From an uncultured Oscillospiraceae bacterium (GTDB lineage: Bacteria; Bacillota; Clostridia; Oscillospirales; Oscillospiraceae): a DNA stretch of 57,194 nt. Location: the NCBI GenBank assembly GCA_905234425.1, contig CAJOHR010000022.1, forward strand, positions 1 through 57,194, written 5' to 3'. This document shows, one piece after another, positions 7,732 through 15,489 of this stretch. The first letter of the stretch is position 1. The number at the start of each line of letters is the position of its first letter. Under the pieces are notes generated by a model. It was not told the DNA's origin and ran no database searches. It saw nothing but the letters and a program-made list of their open reading frames with translations. The position numbers and the translations under genes were made by a program.

Positions 7732-8554
7732 AGATCTCCTTCGCCTCCCGTTCCAGGGTGTCCGCGGCCAGAAAATAGCCGTAATAGCCGAAGGCGGGGG
7801 CGCATTTTTCGCACACAAAGGCGTAGTAGCCGTCCCGGGGGACCGTGGGGTCCCGCAGCAGATCCCAGGCCTGATCCAGCAGTTCCCGGACCGATTGCTC
7901 CGTCTGCTCGGCGCCGTCCCTGGCCGTCAGGGTGTCCGCCCGGTTGAGGCAGGTGATGGCCTGCTCCAGCGCGCCGCCCGGCACCGCCGCCATTTTCTCC
8001 ATGGCTAGGTCGTAGAGGGCCATGGCGTCCTCATACCGTCCCAGGGCCGTGCAGGTCAGAGCCATATTGTTGTACAGGCCGCCCAGCAGATCGGGAGACG
8101 TGTGGGGCGAGGCCTCGTAGATGGCTCTGGCCTTCCGGAAAAGGGGAAGGGCAGTTTCGTTCTCCCCGAAGGCGTTCCGGGCGGTCGCCACGTTTACGAA
8201 TGTGGTGGCGGCGCTGAGATTGTCCTCAAATTCCAGGGCTTCCAGCAGCTTCAGAGCCGCGTCGCCGCAGCGAAGGGCGTTCTCCCGGTCTCCCATCTTC
8301 CGATAGTGGCCCACCATCTCGTTTACCACCATGAGCTCGCCCCGGAGGTCCCGGTTTGCTTTGGCCTCCTCCAGCCAGTAGCGGAGATGGCGCTCCACCC
8401 CGGCGTAATCCCGGCGGCTCATGTATTCGTCCAGCTTCTCCCGGATCCGCTGCTGGGGGATGGCCTGAACCGGCTCGCCGGCCTTCGGCATGCCGCATAA
8501 AAGGCACTGGGGCTCCTCATAGTCCTCGGGGCGCAGGGTCCCACCGTTCGTCAT
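7718..8554 (-). CDS. TPR repeat protein
   Basis: 278 aa, cytosolic. A short N-terminal segment carries CLLCGMP, a CxxC pair, then helical tetratricopeptide-like repeats run from about residue 35 to 230 with typical A/Y/G positions (for example LYNNMALTCTALGRYEDAM and neighbours). TPR proteins are protein-protein scaffolds. The partner is probably the overlapping DUF4037 product. The ATG follows AGGAGG at 9 nt. Only 15 bp separate it from the upstream patatin gene. Confidence 0.8.
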   Translation of the reverse strand: MTNGGTLRPEDYEEPQCLLCGMPKAGEPVQAIPQQRIREKLDEYMSRRDYAGVERHLRYWLEEAKANRDLRGELMVVNEMVGHYRKMGDRENALRCGDAALKLLEALEFEDNLSAATTFVNVATARNAFGENETALPLFRKARAIYEASPHTSPDLLGGLYNNMALTCTALGRYEDAMALYDLAMEKMAAVPGGALEQAITCLNRADTLTARDGAEQTEQSVRELLDQAWDLLRDPTVPRDGYYAFVCEKCAPAFGYYGYFLAADTLEREAKEIYERT

Positions 8555-8569
8555 GGCGCGAATCCTCCT

Positions 8570-9421
8570 TTATCCCCGGAGCCAGTCCCGGATCTCCTCC
8601 CAGTACCGGTCTCCGTCTCTTCTGCCTGTATCATAGCCGAGCCGCAGGTTTTCCCGGTCCCGCTCCAGCCGGCCGATGGGCAGTTCCGCCTCCGGCTCCA
8701 CCAGATAGATCTTCCCCTGGTCCCGGAGCCGGGAGAGCTCCTCCCGCTCGGCGGCGTACCGCTGGGCCTCGGTCAAAAGCACGCTCAAAAGCTCCGGGTA
8801 GTCCCGGTACAGCCGCCGTCCCAGGTTCTCCATGGCCCGGCCCGCGTCCTTTTTCCGGTACTCCAGCCGCCGGGTCAGGATCACCGCCACCCGGTCGTAT
8901 TCGGGGTGGTCTTTGAGAAAGCCCAGGGGCAGATGCCGTCCCACGCCGCCGTCCAGATAGGGCACCCCGTTCAGCTCCACCTTCCGGCAGAGATAGGGCA
9001 TGGAGGAGGAGGCGGCGATGGCCTGCATGATGTCCGGGCAGTTGTCCCGGTCGATGTACTCCTGGGCCCCGGTCAGGCAGTTGGTCACGGCGGCGTAGAA
9101 CTTGATCCCGCCGTGATAAAAGGTGTCCTCGTCGAAGGGCAAAATGGACTGCATCTCCCGCAGGATGAAGTCAAAGCCCACCAGATTATGCTCCTTCCGA
9201 AGGGCCTTGGTGCCCAAATACCTGGGGTCCAGGCCGTAGTTCAGCACCACGTCCCGGCACCGGCCCGGCTGCTTTGCCACATAGCCCACGCCGTTGAGGG
9301 CGCCGGCCGACACGCCCACCACGCAGTCCGGGTATACGCCGTGCTCCATCAATACGTCCAAAATGCCGCTTGTATAGATGCCCCGATAGGAGCCGCCCTC
9401 CAGCATCATCACACTGCTCAT
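8570..9421 (-). CDS. Patatin-like phospholipase
   Basis: 283 aa. The Ser/Asp dyad of patatin-type acyl hydrolases is intact: glycine-rich oxyanion loop GGSYRG near residue 11, nucleophile elbow GVSAG near residue 40, and DGG near residue 165. This predicts hydrolysis of lipid acyl esters in the cytosol or at the inner membrane face, as in RssA/YjjU-type bacterial patatins. No signal peptide is seen. I chose the ATG at 9421 (after GCGAGGA) because the oxyanion loop lies about 10 residues in. A longer frame would run into the promoter region. First gene of a four-gene operon. Confidence 0.9.
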   Translation of the reverse strand: MSSVMMLEGGSYRGIYTSGILDVLMEHGVYPDCVVGVSAGALNGVGYVAKQPGRCRDVVLNYGLDPRYLGTKALRKEHNLVGFDFILREMQSILPFDEDTFYHGGIKFYAAVTNCLTGAQEYIDRDNCPDIMQAIAASSSMPYLCRKVELNGVPYLDGGVGRHLPLGFLKDHPEYDRVAVILTRRLEYRKKDAGRAMENLGRRLYRDYPELLSVLLTEAQRYAAEREELSRLRDQGKIYLVEPEAELPIGRLERDRENLRLGYDTGRRDGDRYWEEIRDWLRG

Positions 9422-9455
9422 GGTAAAGGTCCTCGCTTTCCGAAAATACGGGAAT

Positions 9456-9484
9456 ATCATACACCCTCCCGGCAGGAAACGCAA
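9456..9484 (-). promoter_or_regulatory. Promoter of the patatin-nrdG operon
   Basis: The minus strand has TTGCGT (9479-9484), a 17-bp spacer and TATGAT (9456-9461), ending about 35 bp before the start codon. It is back to back with the moeA promoter. Confidence 0.7.
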
Positions 9485-9499
9485 GCGGCGCGGAATTTG

Positions 9500-9528
9500 T
9501 TGCGTTCCCGGTTTGACCGTGGTATAAT
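9500..9528 (+). promoter_or_regulatory. Promoter of the molybdenum cofactor operon
   Basis: TTGCGT (9500-9505) and a perfect TATAAT (9523-9528) with a 17-bp spacer. Transcription would start near 9535, leaving a leader of about 185 nt before moeA. Confidence 0.8.
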
Positions 9529-9535
9529 GCAATGT

Positions 9536-9635
9536 ATCTCCGAGCTCCGGCGGCTACGGCAAGGCTATGCGGTTGGAGCCATGGGGGGAACGTGCTGTTC
9601 CTCCGTCGGGCCGTTTTGGAAACGAAGCGACCTTC
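9536..9635 (+). promoter_or_regulatory. Structured leader, candidate molybdenum cofactor riboswitch aptamer
   Basis: The leader folds into several short helices: GCTCC (9544-9548) with GGAGC (9575-9579) around a GGCTACGG-containing core, GGGGGAAC/GTTCCTCC (9584-9591/9597-9604) with a 5-nt loop, and CGTTT/AAACG (9612-9624). It lies between a strong promoter and an intrinsic terminator, ahead of six Moco genes. AGCGACC at 9626-9632 can pair with GGTCGCT in the terminator's 5' arm, forming an alternative antiterminator. This is the architecture expected of the Moco RNA motif (Rfam RF01055). I infer the family from context and helix pattern. No covariance search was run. Confidence 0.65.
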
Positions 9636-9669
9636 CGCTTTGAAAAGGAGTGCGCCATGCGGGAATGTG

Positions 9670-9707
9670 CAGGGTCGCTCCATCCTTCGGAGCGACCCTG
9701 TTTTTTT
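9670..9707 (+). terminator. Leader terminator (attenuator) upstream of moeA
   Basis: CAGGGTCGCTCC and its perfect 12-nt complement surround a 7-nt loop and are followed by seven T residues. It lies inside the transcription unit, 14 bp before moeA and directly before its GGAGG. It can only make sense if conditionally bypassed, so it is the expression platform of the leader. Confidence 0.9.
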
Positions 9708-9720
9708 GGAGGTCTATGCT

Positions 9721-10938
9721 ATGGAGACCAATCTGGACTATCGGGCGGCGTCCCGGCTCCTTATGGAGCGGGCGGAGCCCATGACGCCTCTGCGTATTCC
9801 CCTGGAAGAAGCGGCGGGGCGTGTTCTGGCGGAGGACGTCTATGCCGTTGGGGACGTGCCGCCCTTCCGCAGGAGTCCCTTTGACGGCTACGCCTTCCGG
9901 GCGGAGGACACCGCGGATGCATCGAAGGAAACGCCTGTGACCCTGGAGGTTTTAGAGGAGATCCCCGCCGGAAGCATGGGGACCTGTCAGGTGGGCCCCG
10001 GCATGGCGGTGAAGATCCTCACCGGCGCCCCTGTGCCCGCGGGGGCCGACGCGGTGGTGAAATATGAGGACACTGTCTTTACGGAACGGTCCGTGACCCT
10101 TTTTTCCGCCTTTTCCGTCGGGGAGAACGTAGTGCCCCAGGGGGAGGACGTGCGGGCCGGGGACCTGCTGGCCCGGGCCGGGACCGGCATCGACAGCGGA
10201 TTGCTGGGGACCCTGGCGGCCCAGAATGTGACGGAGCCTCTGGTCTACGGCGTCCCCACCGTGGGGATCATCACCACCGGCAGCGAGCTCATCGAGCCCG
10301 GGGAGACCCGGACCGGAGGCAAGATCGTCAACACCAACAAATACGCCTTTCTGGCGGCGGTGGAGAAGGCCGGGGGCTGCCCCAGGGCCTATCCCGCCCC
10401 CCGTGACGACCCGGCGGCCATTGCTGCCGTCATGGATGCGGCGCTCCGGGAATGCGACCTGGTGATCACCACCGGCGGCGTCAGCGTGGGGGACTACGAT
10501 TATACCCCCGACGCGATGCAGAGAGCCGGGGCGGAGCTCCTGATCCGCACCCTGTTTTTGAAGCCCGGCGGGGCTTCGGCCTACGGGCTTCGGCAGGGGA
10601 AACTGATCTGCGGCCTGTCCGGGAATCCCGCGTCGGCTTTGACCAATTTCTATGCGGTGGTGCTGCCGGTGCTGCGCCGGCTCCGGGGCCTCCGGCAGCC
10701 CGGCCTCCGGGAGATCCCCGTGGTGCTGGCGGAGGACTTTCCGAAAAAGAGCCCCAAGACCCGGCTGGTCCGGGGGACCCTGGACCTCACCGACGGAACG
10801 GCGAGGATCCATGTGACAAAAGGCCAGGGCAACGGGGTGCTGAGCAGCCTCATCGGCTGCGATCTGCTGGCGGAGATCCCCGCCGGAAGTCCCAGACTGC
10901 CTGCCGGAACAAAGCTGAGCGCGTGGATGATCCCTTAA
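9721..10938 (+). CDS. moeA: Molybdopterin molybdotransferase MoeA
   Basis: 405 aa. MoeA inserts molybdate (or tungstate) into adenylylated molybdopterin to finish the molybdenum cofactor. Domain order is typical: N-terminal MoeA domain with RSPFDGYAFR near residue 58, the MoCF-binding domain with GIITTGSEL near 180 and TTGGVSVGDYD near 255, and the C-terminal MoeA domain IV. The length is normal. The ATG at 9721 sits 8 nt after GGAGG. An in-frame extension upstream would cross the attenuator hairpin, so it is not used. First gene of the Moco operon and most directly controlled by the leader. Confidence 0.95.
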   Translation: METNLDYRAASRLLMERAEPMTPLRIPLEEAAGRVLAEDVYAVGDVPPFRRSPFDGYAFRAEDTADASKETPVTLEVLEEIPAGSMGTCQVGPGMAVKILTGAPVPAGADAVVKYEDTVFTERSVTLFSAFSVGENVVPQGEDVRAGDLLARAGTGIDSGLLGTLAAQNVTEPLVYGVPTVGIITTGSELIEPGETRTGGKIVNTNKYAFLAAVEKAGGCPRAYPAPRDDPAAIAAVMDAALRECDLVITTGGVSVGDYDYTPDAMQRAGAELLIRTLFLKPGGASAYGLRQGKLICGLSGNPASALTNFYAVVLPVLRRLRGLRQPGLREIPVVLAEDFPKKSPKTRLVRGTLDLTDGTARIHVTKGQGNGVLSSLIGCDLLAEIPAGSPRLPAGTKLSAWMIP

Positions 10939-10968
10939 AAACAAAAGACCCGAAGATTGGAATTTGTC

Positions 10969-11050
10969 GAGGTATGTTGCGTCACCTGAGAGGTATGTTG
11001 CGTCACCTGAGAGGTATGTTGCGTCACCTGAGAGGTATGTTGCGTCATCC
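10969..11050 (+). repeat. 21-bp tandem repeat
   Basis: Three identical 21-bp units beginning GAGGTATGTTGCGTCACC run head to tail from 10969 to 11031, with a fourth that diverges into the next element. The unit's GCGTCA-CCTGAG part resembles the left end of the inverted-repeat element that follows (GCGTCATCCTGAG), so the array probably grew by slippage from that end. There are no spacers, so it is not a CRISPR. Confidence 0.85.
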
Positions 11051-11120
11051 TGAGCGCAGCGAAGGATCTTTCCTTCCCAGTTGACGCAAGATTCTTCGTC
11101 GCTGCGCTCCTCAGAATGAC
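11044..11120. repeat. Dispersed inverted-repeat element, copy 1
   Basis: The left arm (11044-11070, GTCATCCTGAGCGCAGCGA...) and right arm (11088-11120) are imperfect complements and give a long hairpin. The end GTCATTCTGAG and the GACGAAGAATCTT core recur at 45624-45706. Such hairpins are common between genes in gut Firmicutes. It sits inside the Moco operon between the two molybdopterin-binding genes and may affect mRNA processing or stability. Confidence 0.75.
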
Positions 11121-11214
11121 AGGGGTGCTCAATGACCCCGACAAATCCCAATCTGCAAAAACAACGCCATGTTTGCTTGCAACCGAAACAAACACTGAGA
11201 CTTGGGGTGGAACT

Positions 11215-12240
11215 ATGAAAAAGATCAGAACCCAGGACGCCGTGGGCCTGACGCTGTGCCACGACATCACCGAGGTCCGGGACGGCTTCAAGGGAAGAGC
11301 CTTCCGGCGCGGCCATGTGGTTACAAAAGAGGACGTGGACCATCTGCTGGACCTGGGAAAGAAGCACCTGTATATCTGGGAGGAAAACGCCGGAGAGATC
11401 CATGAGGAGGACGCGGCCCTGCGGCTGGCGGCCATGGCTCCGGTGGAGGGGGCGGAATGGACCGGTCCCAGCGAGGGAAAGATGACCCTGACCGCCAAAC
11501 GGGACGGCCTGTTCCGGGTGAACAAACCCCTTCTGGACGAAATCAACCAGATCGGCGAGATCACCATCGCCACACTGCCGGACCACTATCCGGCGAAGGC
11601 CGGGGACAAGCTATGCGGCCTCCGGATCATTCCCCTGGTATGTCAGGAGACGGAGATCGAGACGGCGGAGGCAAAGACACGGGCGGCGGACCGGCCCCTC
11701 ATGGAGCTGATCCCCTACCGGGAGAACCTGTCCGTGGGCATCATCGTCACGGGCAGCGAGGTTTTTTCCGGCCGGATCCGGGACAGATTTGAGCCGGTGG
11801 TCCGGGAGAAGGTGGCCCCCTTCGGAGCCGACGTGCTGGGCTGCATCTACTGCGACGACGACCTCGGTATGCTCCGCAGCGCCATCGACAAGTGGTACGA
11901 CCGGGGCACCCAGGTTCTGGTCATGACCGGGGGCATGAGCGTGGACCCGGACGACCTGACCCCTACGGCTATCCGGGAGAGCGGGGCCGGAGTGGTAACT
12001 CAGGGCGTCCCCGCCCAGCCGGGAAATATGTTCACCGTGGCCTATCTGGGGGACATGACCATTCTGGGCGTTCCCGGCGCGGCCATCCACGCCAAAACCA
12101 CCATGCTGGACGTGGTGCTGCCCCAGGTGTTTACCGGGGCGCCCTTCACCCGGCAGGAGCTCCGGTCCCTGGGGGCCGGCGGCCTGTGCCAGACCTGCGG
12201 GGCGTGCCATTATCCCAACTGCACGTTTGGGAAATACTGA
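11215..12240 (+). CDS. Molybdopterin-binding protein (MoCF/MoeA-like)
   Basis: 341 aa. The second half carries a MoCF-biosynthesis (molybdopterin-binding) domain with GIIVTGSEVFSG and VMTGGMSVDPDD, the MPT-binding signature shared with MoeA and MogA. The first ~170 residues are not the canonical MoeA N-terminus. The C-terminus ends in a cysteine motif C-x2-CG-x-C-x4-C that could bind a metal. Clostridial Moco operons often have such a protein beside moeA. Its exact step is not established. The ATG at 11215 follows GGGGTGG. The gene lies 276 bp after moeA, across the repeat array, and 8 bp before moaA. Confidence 0.8.
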   Translation: MKKIRTQDAVGLTLCHDITEVRDGFKGRAFRRGHVVTKEDVDHLLDLGKKHLYIWEENAGEIHEEDAALRLAAMAPVEGAEWTGPSEGKMTLTAKRDGLFRVNKPLLDEINQIGEITIATLPDHYPAKAGDKLCGLRIIPLVCQETEIETAEAKTRAADRPLMELIPYRENLSVGIIVTGSEVFSGRIRDRFEPVVREKVAPFGADVLGCIYCDDDLGMLRSAIDKWYDRGTQVLVMTGGMSVDPDDLTPTAIRESGAGVVTQGVPAQPGNMFTVAYLGDMTILGVPGAAIHAKTTMLDVVLPQVFTGAPFTRQELRSLGAGGLCQTCGACHYPNCTFGKY

Positions 12241-12248
12241 GGTAATAT

Positions 12249-13193
12249 ATGAAAGACCAGTTTGACCGGGAGATCACCTATCTCCGGGTGTCCGTCACGG
12301 ACCTGTGCAATCTCCGGTGCCGGTACTGCATGCCCGAGGGGGTGTGCCGGAAGCGCCACGAGGAGATTCTCTCCTTCGAGGAGATCGTGGAGATCGTGGC
12401 GGCGGCGGCGGCCCTGGGAATCTATAAGATTCGGATCACCGGGGGCGAGCCTCTGGTCCGGCGGGGCTGCGTGGAGCTGTGCCGGATGATCGCGTCGGTG
12501 CCGGGAATCCGGGAGGTGGACATGACCACCAACGGGATTCTCCTGAAGGATTGCGCCCATGCCTTAAAGGATGCGGGCGTCAGCCGGGTGAACATCTCTC
12601 TGGACACCAGAGACGAAGATAAATACCGGGACATCACCGGGGGCGGCAGGCTGCAGGACGCCCTGGCCGGGATCGAGGCTGCCTTCGACGCGGGATTGAC
12701 GCCGGTGAAGGTGAACACGGTCCTGATCGGCGGCTTCAACGACGGTGAAATTGCCGATTTTGTGGAGTGGACCCGGGAGACGCCGGTGGAGCTCCGCTTT
12801 ATCGAGCTCATGCCCATGGGCGGCGCCTTCGGACAGGAGGCCTATCTCCCCGCGGAGACGGTGCTGGAGAAGGTCCCGGCGCTGGAACCCGTACAGGAGG
12901 AGGGCGGCGTGGCCCGGCTCTACCGGCTGCCCGGCGGAAAGGGCCGGGTGGGTCTGATCTCCCCCCTGAGCCGTCACTTCTGCGGCACCTGCAACCGTCT
13001 GCGGCTCACCAGCGAAGGGAAGCTGAAGCCCTGCCTTCACTCCGCCCAGGAGATCGACGTCCGGGGACGCCATGGGGCGGAGCTGTTGGAGGCCCTGCGC
13101 CAGGCCATCGGGAACAAGCCCAGGATGCACGACACCCTGGACGCGGACCATCCCAGCCAGGCGGGCAGGGCCATGAACCGGATCGGAGGATAA
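12249..13193 (+). CDS. moaA: GTP 3',8-cyclase MoaA
   Basis: 314-aa radical-SAM enzyme for the first step of Moco synthesis, converting GTP to 3',8-cyclo-GTP. The N-terminal cluster uses C20, C24 and C27 (CNLRCRYC). The C-terminal substrate-binding cluster is CGTCNRLRLT...KPC near residues 244-261. It ends in the conserved Gly-Gly (MNRIGG), needed for catalysis in MoaA. Start after GAGGTAATAT. 3 bp before moaC. Confidence 0.97.
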   Translation: MKDQFDREITYLRVSVTDLCNLRCRYCMPEGVCRKRHEEILSFEEIVEIVAAAAALGIYKIRITGGEPLVRRGCVELCRMIASVPGIREVDMTTNGILLKDCAHALKDAGVSRVNISLDTRDEDKYRDITGGGRLQDALAGIEAAFDAGLTPVKVNTVLIGGFNDGEIADFVEWTRETPVELRFIELMPMGGAFGQEAYLPAETVLEKVPALEPVQEEGGVARLYRLPGGKGRVGLISPLSRHFCGTCNRLRLTSEGKLKPCLHSAQEIDVRGRHGAELLEALRQAIGNKPRMHDTLDADHPSQAGRAMNRIGG

Positions 13194-13196
13194 TAT

Positions 13197-13688
13197 ATGG
13201 CGATTTCAGAGGATTTCACCCACTTTGACAGCCGGGGCAACGCCCGGATGGTCCAGGTGGGAGAGAAGGAAGTGACCCGCCGGGAGGCTGTGGCGGCGGG
13301 CCGGGTGCTGGTGAACCGCAGCACCCTGGACCTGATCCGCTCCGGAGGCGTGAAGAAGGGCGACGTGCTGACCGTGGCCCAGGTGGCGGGAATCATGGGG
13401 GCCAAGCGCACCTGGGAGTTGATCCCCATGTGCCACAACATCCCCCTTTCCGGGGTGGAGCTGGAGCTTACGCTCAACGAGGAGACGCCGGCGGTGGAGA
13501 TCCGCGCCACAGCCGCCTGTCAGGGCAGGACCGGGGTGGAGATGGAGGCCCTCACCGCCGTCACCACAGCGGCCCTCACCGTCTACGACATGTGCAAGGC
13601 GGTCCAGCGGGACATGGTTATCGACCGGGTCCGGCTACTGAAAAAAACCGGCGGACAGTCCGGGGACTTTATCCGAGAGGACGTGTAA
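13197..13688 (+). CDS. moaC: Cyclic pyranopterin monophosphate synthase MoaC
   Basis: 163 aa, usual length. MoaC rearranges 3',8-cyclo-GTP to cyclic pyranopterin monophosphate. Signature segments MCHNIPL near residue 80 and MEALTAV...DMCKAVQRDM near 115-140 are intact, including the conserved lysine and histidine positions. Directly coupled to moaA and mogA by 3-bp gaps. Confidence 0.97.
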   Translation: MAISEDFTHFDSRGNARMVQVGEKEVTRREAVAAGRVLVNRSTLDLIRSGGVKKGDVLTVAQVAGIMGAKRTWELIPMCHNIPLSGVELELTLNEETPAVEIRATAACQGRTGVEMEALTAVTTAALTVYDMCKAVQRDMVIDRVRLLKKTGGQSGDFIREDV

Positions 13689-13691
13689 AGC

Positions 13692-14213
13692 ATGGAGAAA
13701 TACACCGCGGCGGTGATCACCGTCAGCGACAAGGGCAGCCGGGGCCTCCGGGAGGACACCTCCGGTCCGGCCCTCAAGGCGATGCTGGAGGACGGAGGCT
13801 ATCAGGTGGTCTACACCGCCCTGGTCCCCGATGAAAAGGAGCAGATCGTCCGGGAACTCCTGGCCTGCGCCGACGAAAAGGAAATCGCCCTGGTTCTGAC
13901 TACGGGCGGCACGGGCTTCTCCCCCCGGGATGTGACCCCGGAGGCCACGGAAGCAGTGCTCGAGCGCCGGGCGCCGGGCATTCCCGAGGCCATGCGGGCC
14001 GAGAGTATGCGGATCACCCCCATGGGATGTCTCAGCCGGGAGACGGCTGGCATTCGGGGAAGAACCCTGATCATCAACCTCCCCGGCAGCAAAAAGGCCG
14101 CTACGGAAAACTTCTCCGCGGTGATAAAGGCCGTGGGCCACGGGCTGGCGGTGCTCCTGGGAGACAGCAGCGACTGCGCCGCGCTGCAGGAAGGAGGGGA
14201 ACACCATGGCTGA
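13692..14213 (+). CDS. mogA: Molybdopterin adenylyltransferase (MogA/MoaB family)
   Basis: 173-aa single MoCF domain protein with TVSDKGSRG at the N-terminus and LTTGGTGFSPRDVTPEA near residue 73, the molybdopterin and ATP binding motifs. It adenylylates molybdopterin before metal insertion by MoeA. Its 3' end overlaps the MOSC gene by 8 bp, so the two are translationally coupled. MogA and MoaB are not separable from sequence alone. Confidence 0.93.
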   Translation: MEKYTAAVITVSDKGSRGLREDTSGPALKAMLEDGGYQVVYTALVPDEKEQIVRELLACADEKEIALVLTTGGTGFSPRDVTPEATEAVLERRAPGIPEAMRAESMRITPMGCLSRETAGIRGRTLIINLPGSKKAATENFSAVIKAVGHGLAVLLGDSSDCAALQEGGEHHG

Positions 14214-14646
14214 GGTGCTGGCAGTCTGTATCAGTGAGAAAAAAGGCGTCCAGAAGCATCCGGTGGAAGAGGGAATCCTTCGGGCCAACCACGGTCTGGT
14301 GGGAGACGCCCACGCCGGGACCTGGCACCGGCAGGTGTCCATCCTGGGCACCGACAGCGTGAACAAGCTTCAGGAGAAGATCACCCTGAAGCTCAAGCCC
14401 GGGGATTTCGCCGAAAACATCCTGGTGGAGGGAATCACCGTTTACCGTCTGCCCGTGGGAACCAGACTTCGCCTGGGAACGGCCCTCTGTGAGGTCACCC
14501 AGATCGGCAAGGAGTGCCACTTCGACTGCGCCATCCGGAAGGCGGCGGGCGACTGCGTTATGCCCCGGGAGGGCATCTTTGTCCGGGTCCTGGAGGACGG
14601 CGTGGTCCGGCCGGGGGATTCGCTCACCGTGCTGGAGGAGCCGTAA
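14206..14646 (+). CDS. MOSC domain protein
   Basis: 146-aa stand-alone MOSC domain, the sulfur-carrier fold of Moco sulfurases. Visible motifs are GDAHAGTWHRQVS near residue 31 and GDFAENILVEG near 65, and the cysteine in IGKECHFDC (about 103-108) fits the conserved sulfur-accepting position. In Moco operons such proteins are thought to deliver sulfur to, or modify, the cofactor. This is family knowledge, not proven here. Last gene of the operon, followed by a terminator. Confidence 0.88.
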   Translation: MAEVLAVCISEKKGVQKHPVEEGILRANHGLVGDAHAGTWHRQVSILGTDSVNKLQEKITLKLKPGDFAENILVEGITVYRLPVGTRLRLGTALCEVTQIGKECHFDCAIRKAAGDCVMPREGIFVRVLEDGVVRPGDSLTVLEEP

Positions 14647-14666
14647 TACACAAAATGGAAGCAATA

Positions 14667-14702
14667 ATCCCGTCGGACCCGTGGAGCCCCGGCGGGATTT
14701 TT
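14667..14702 (+). terminator. Terminator of the Moco operon
   Basis: ATCCCGTCGG pairs with CCGGCGGGAT (10 bp, one G-U) around a 12-nt loop, followed by five T residues. It lies 20 bp after the MOSC stop codon. Confidence 0.85.
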
Positions 14703-14710
14703 GTATATTA

Positions 14711-14735
14711 TTGCATAATTTCTTCAATTATGCAA
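14711..14735. repeat. Perfect palindrome TTGCATAATT/AATTATGCAA
   Basis: A perfect 10-bp inverted repeat with a 5-nt centre (TCTTC), A/T-rich, sits between the Moco terminator and the next promoter, about 60 bp upstream of the -35. The symmetry and position suit a regulator binding site for the downstream gene. No regulator is identified. Confidence 0.45.
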
Positions 14736-14794
14736 TACAGACAAATATTCATGCATTTTGGAGAAAAATAGCCGTCAAAATGCCACACTTTTTC

Positions 14795-14823
14795 TTGCGT
14801 ACACAGGCAAAGTATATTATAAT
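14795..14823 (+). promoter_or_regulatory. Promoter of the 179-aa membrane protein gene (and possibly opp)
   Basis: TTGCGT (14795-14800), 17-bp spacer, perfect TATAAT (14818-14823), ending 36 bp before the start codon. Confidence 0.8.
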
Positions 14824-14859
14824 ATCATATCAATCTTTTTATGTTCGGAGGCCAATGGA

Positions 14860-15399
14860 ATGCTGAGCGACCGCAGAAAACGCCGTCTGGACCGGATCGC
14901 TCAGGATGCGTCCGGCGAATACGTCTACATGGGGGACCTCTTCGCCTATATCGGGGAGACGCCCCGGAAGAAGGCTCTGGCCCTGCTGGGGACGGTTTGC
15001 GGCCTGTCGGTCCTGGCACTCCTGGGCGCGGGCCTCCTGCCGGCTCCGGGCATGACCGGCACCTGGTACTGCGTCCTGCCCTATTCCCTGGGGCTGGTGG
15101 CGGAGATCAGCGCCGTCTGGTCCCTGGGCCAGGTGCTCCTGGGGGGAGACCCCATGCGAGAGCTGCCCCATGAGGCGGCCACGGTCCATCTGCCCCGGCG
15201 GCTCCTGCTGACAGCGGCCCTGGGCGGCCTGGGCGTTCCGGGAGAGGCGATTTATCTGCTGCTCCACGGCGCGGGAGGCAAGGGCGGCCCGGCGGCGGGC
15301 TTCCTGATTCTGACGGCCATCAGCGCCGCTCTGGCTCTGCTGGGAAGGCACATGGCGGGCAGGCTTGCCTGGGAGCGGCGGCCAAACAACAACCTGTGA
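14860..15399 (+). CDS. Multi-pass membrane protein of unknown function
   Basis: 179 aa with a charged N-terminus (LSDRRKRRLDR) and about four hydrophobic segments near residues 40-60, 68-90, 112-130 and 142-160. I do not recognise the family. The ATG at 14860 follows GGAGG at 8 nt. An in-frame ATG 34 codons upstream overlaps the promoter and is rejected. It has its own promoter and precedes oppA by 90 bp without an obvious terminator, so it may be co-transcribed with the peptide transporter. No signal sequence or catalytic motif is visible. Confidence 0.75.
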   Translation: MLSDRRKRRLDRIAQDASGEYVYMGDLFAYIGETPRKKALALLGTVCGLSVLALLGAGLLPAPGMTGTWYCVLPYSLGLVAEISAVWSLGQVLLGGDPMRELPHEAATVHLPRRLLLTAALGGLGVPGEAIYLLLHGAGGKGGPAAGFLILTAISAALALLGRHMAGRLAWERRPNNNL

Positions 15400-15489
15400 A
15401 CCACGGAAGAAATGAAAAAGAAGATTCCGTTTCGTTCAATATTCCGACCGGGGGAAGCACCCCCAAACAATCAAAGGAGGAACCTGTAC

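Noticed and set aside
9532-9720. N-terminal extension of MoeA
   Set aside because: It would be translated through the riboswitch-like leader and the attenuator, lacks MoeA similarity, and a good ribosome binding site precedes the ATG at 9721.
10969-11050. Tandem repeat as a CRISPR array
   Set aside because: Units abut with no spacers, are only 21 bp, and no cas gene is near.
11122-11139. GGGGT/ACCCC hairpin as a terminator inside the Moco operon
   Set aside because: Stem of 5 bp with an 8-nt loop and no following T-run.
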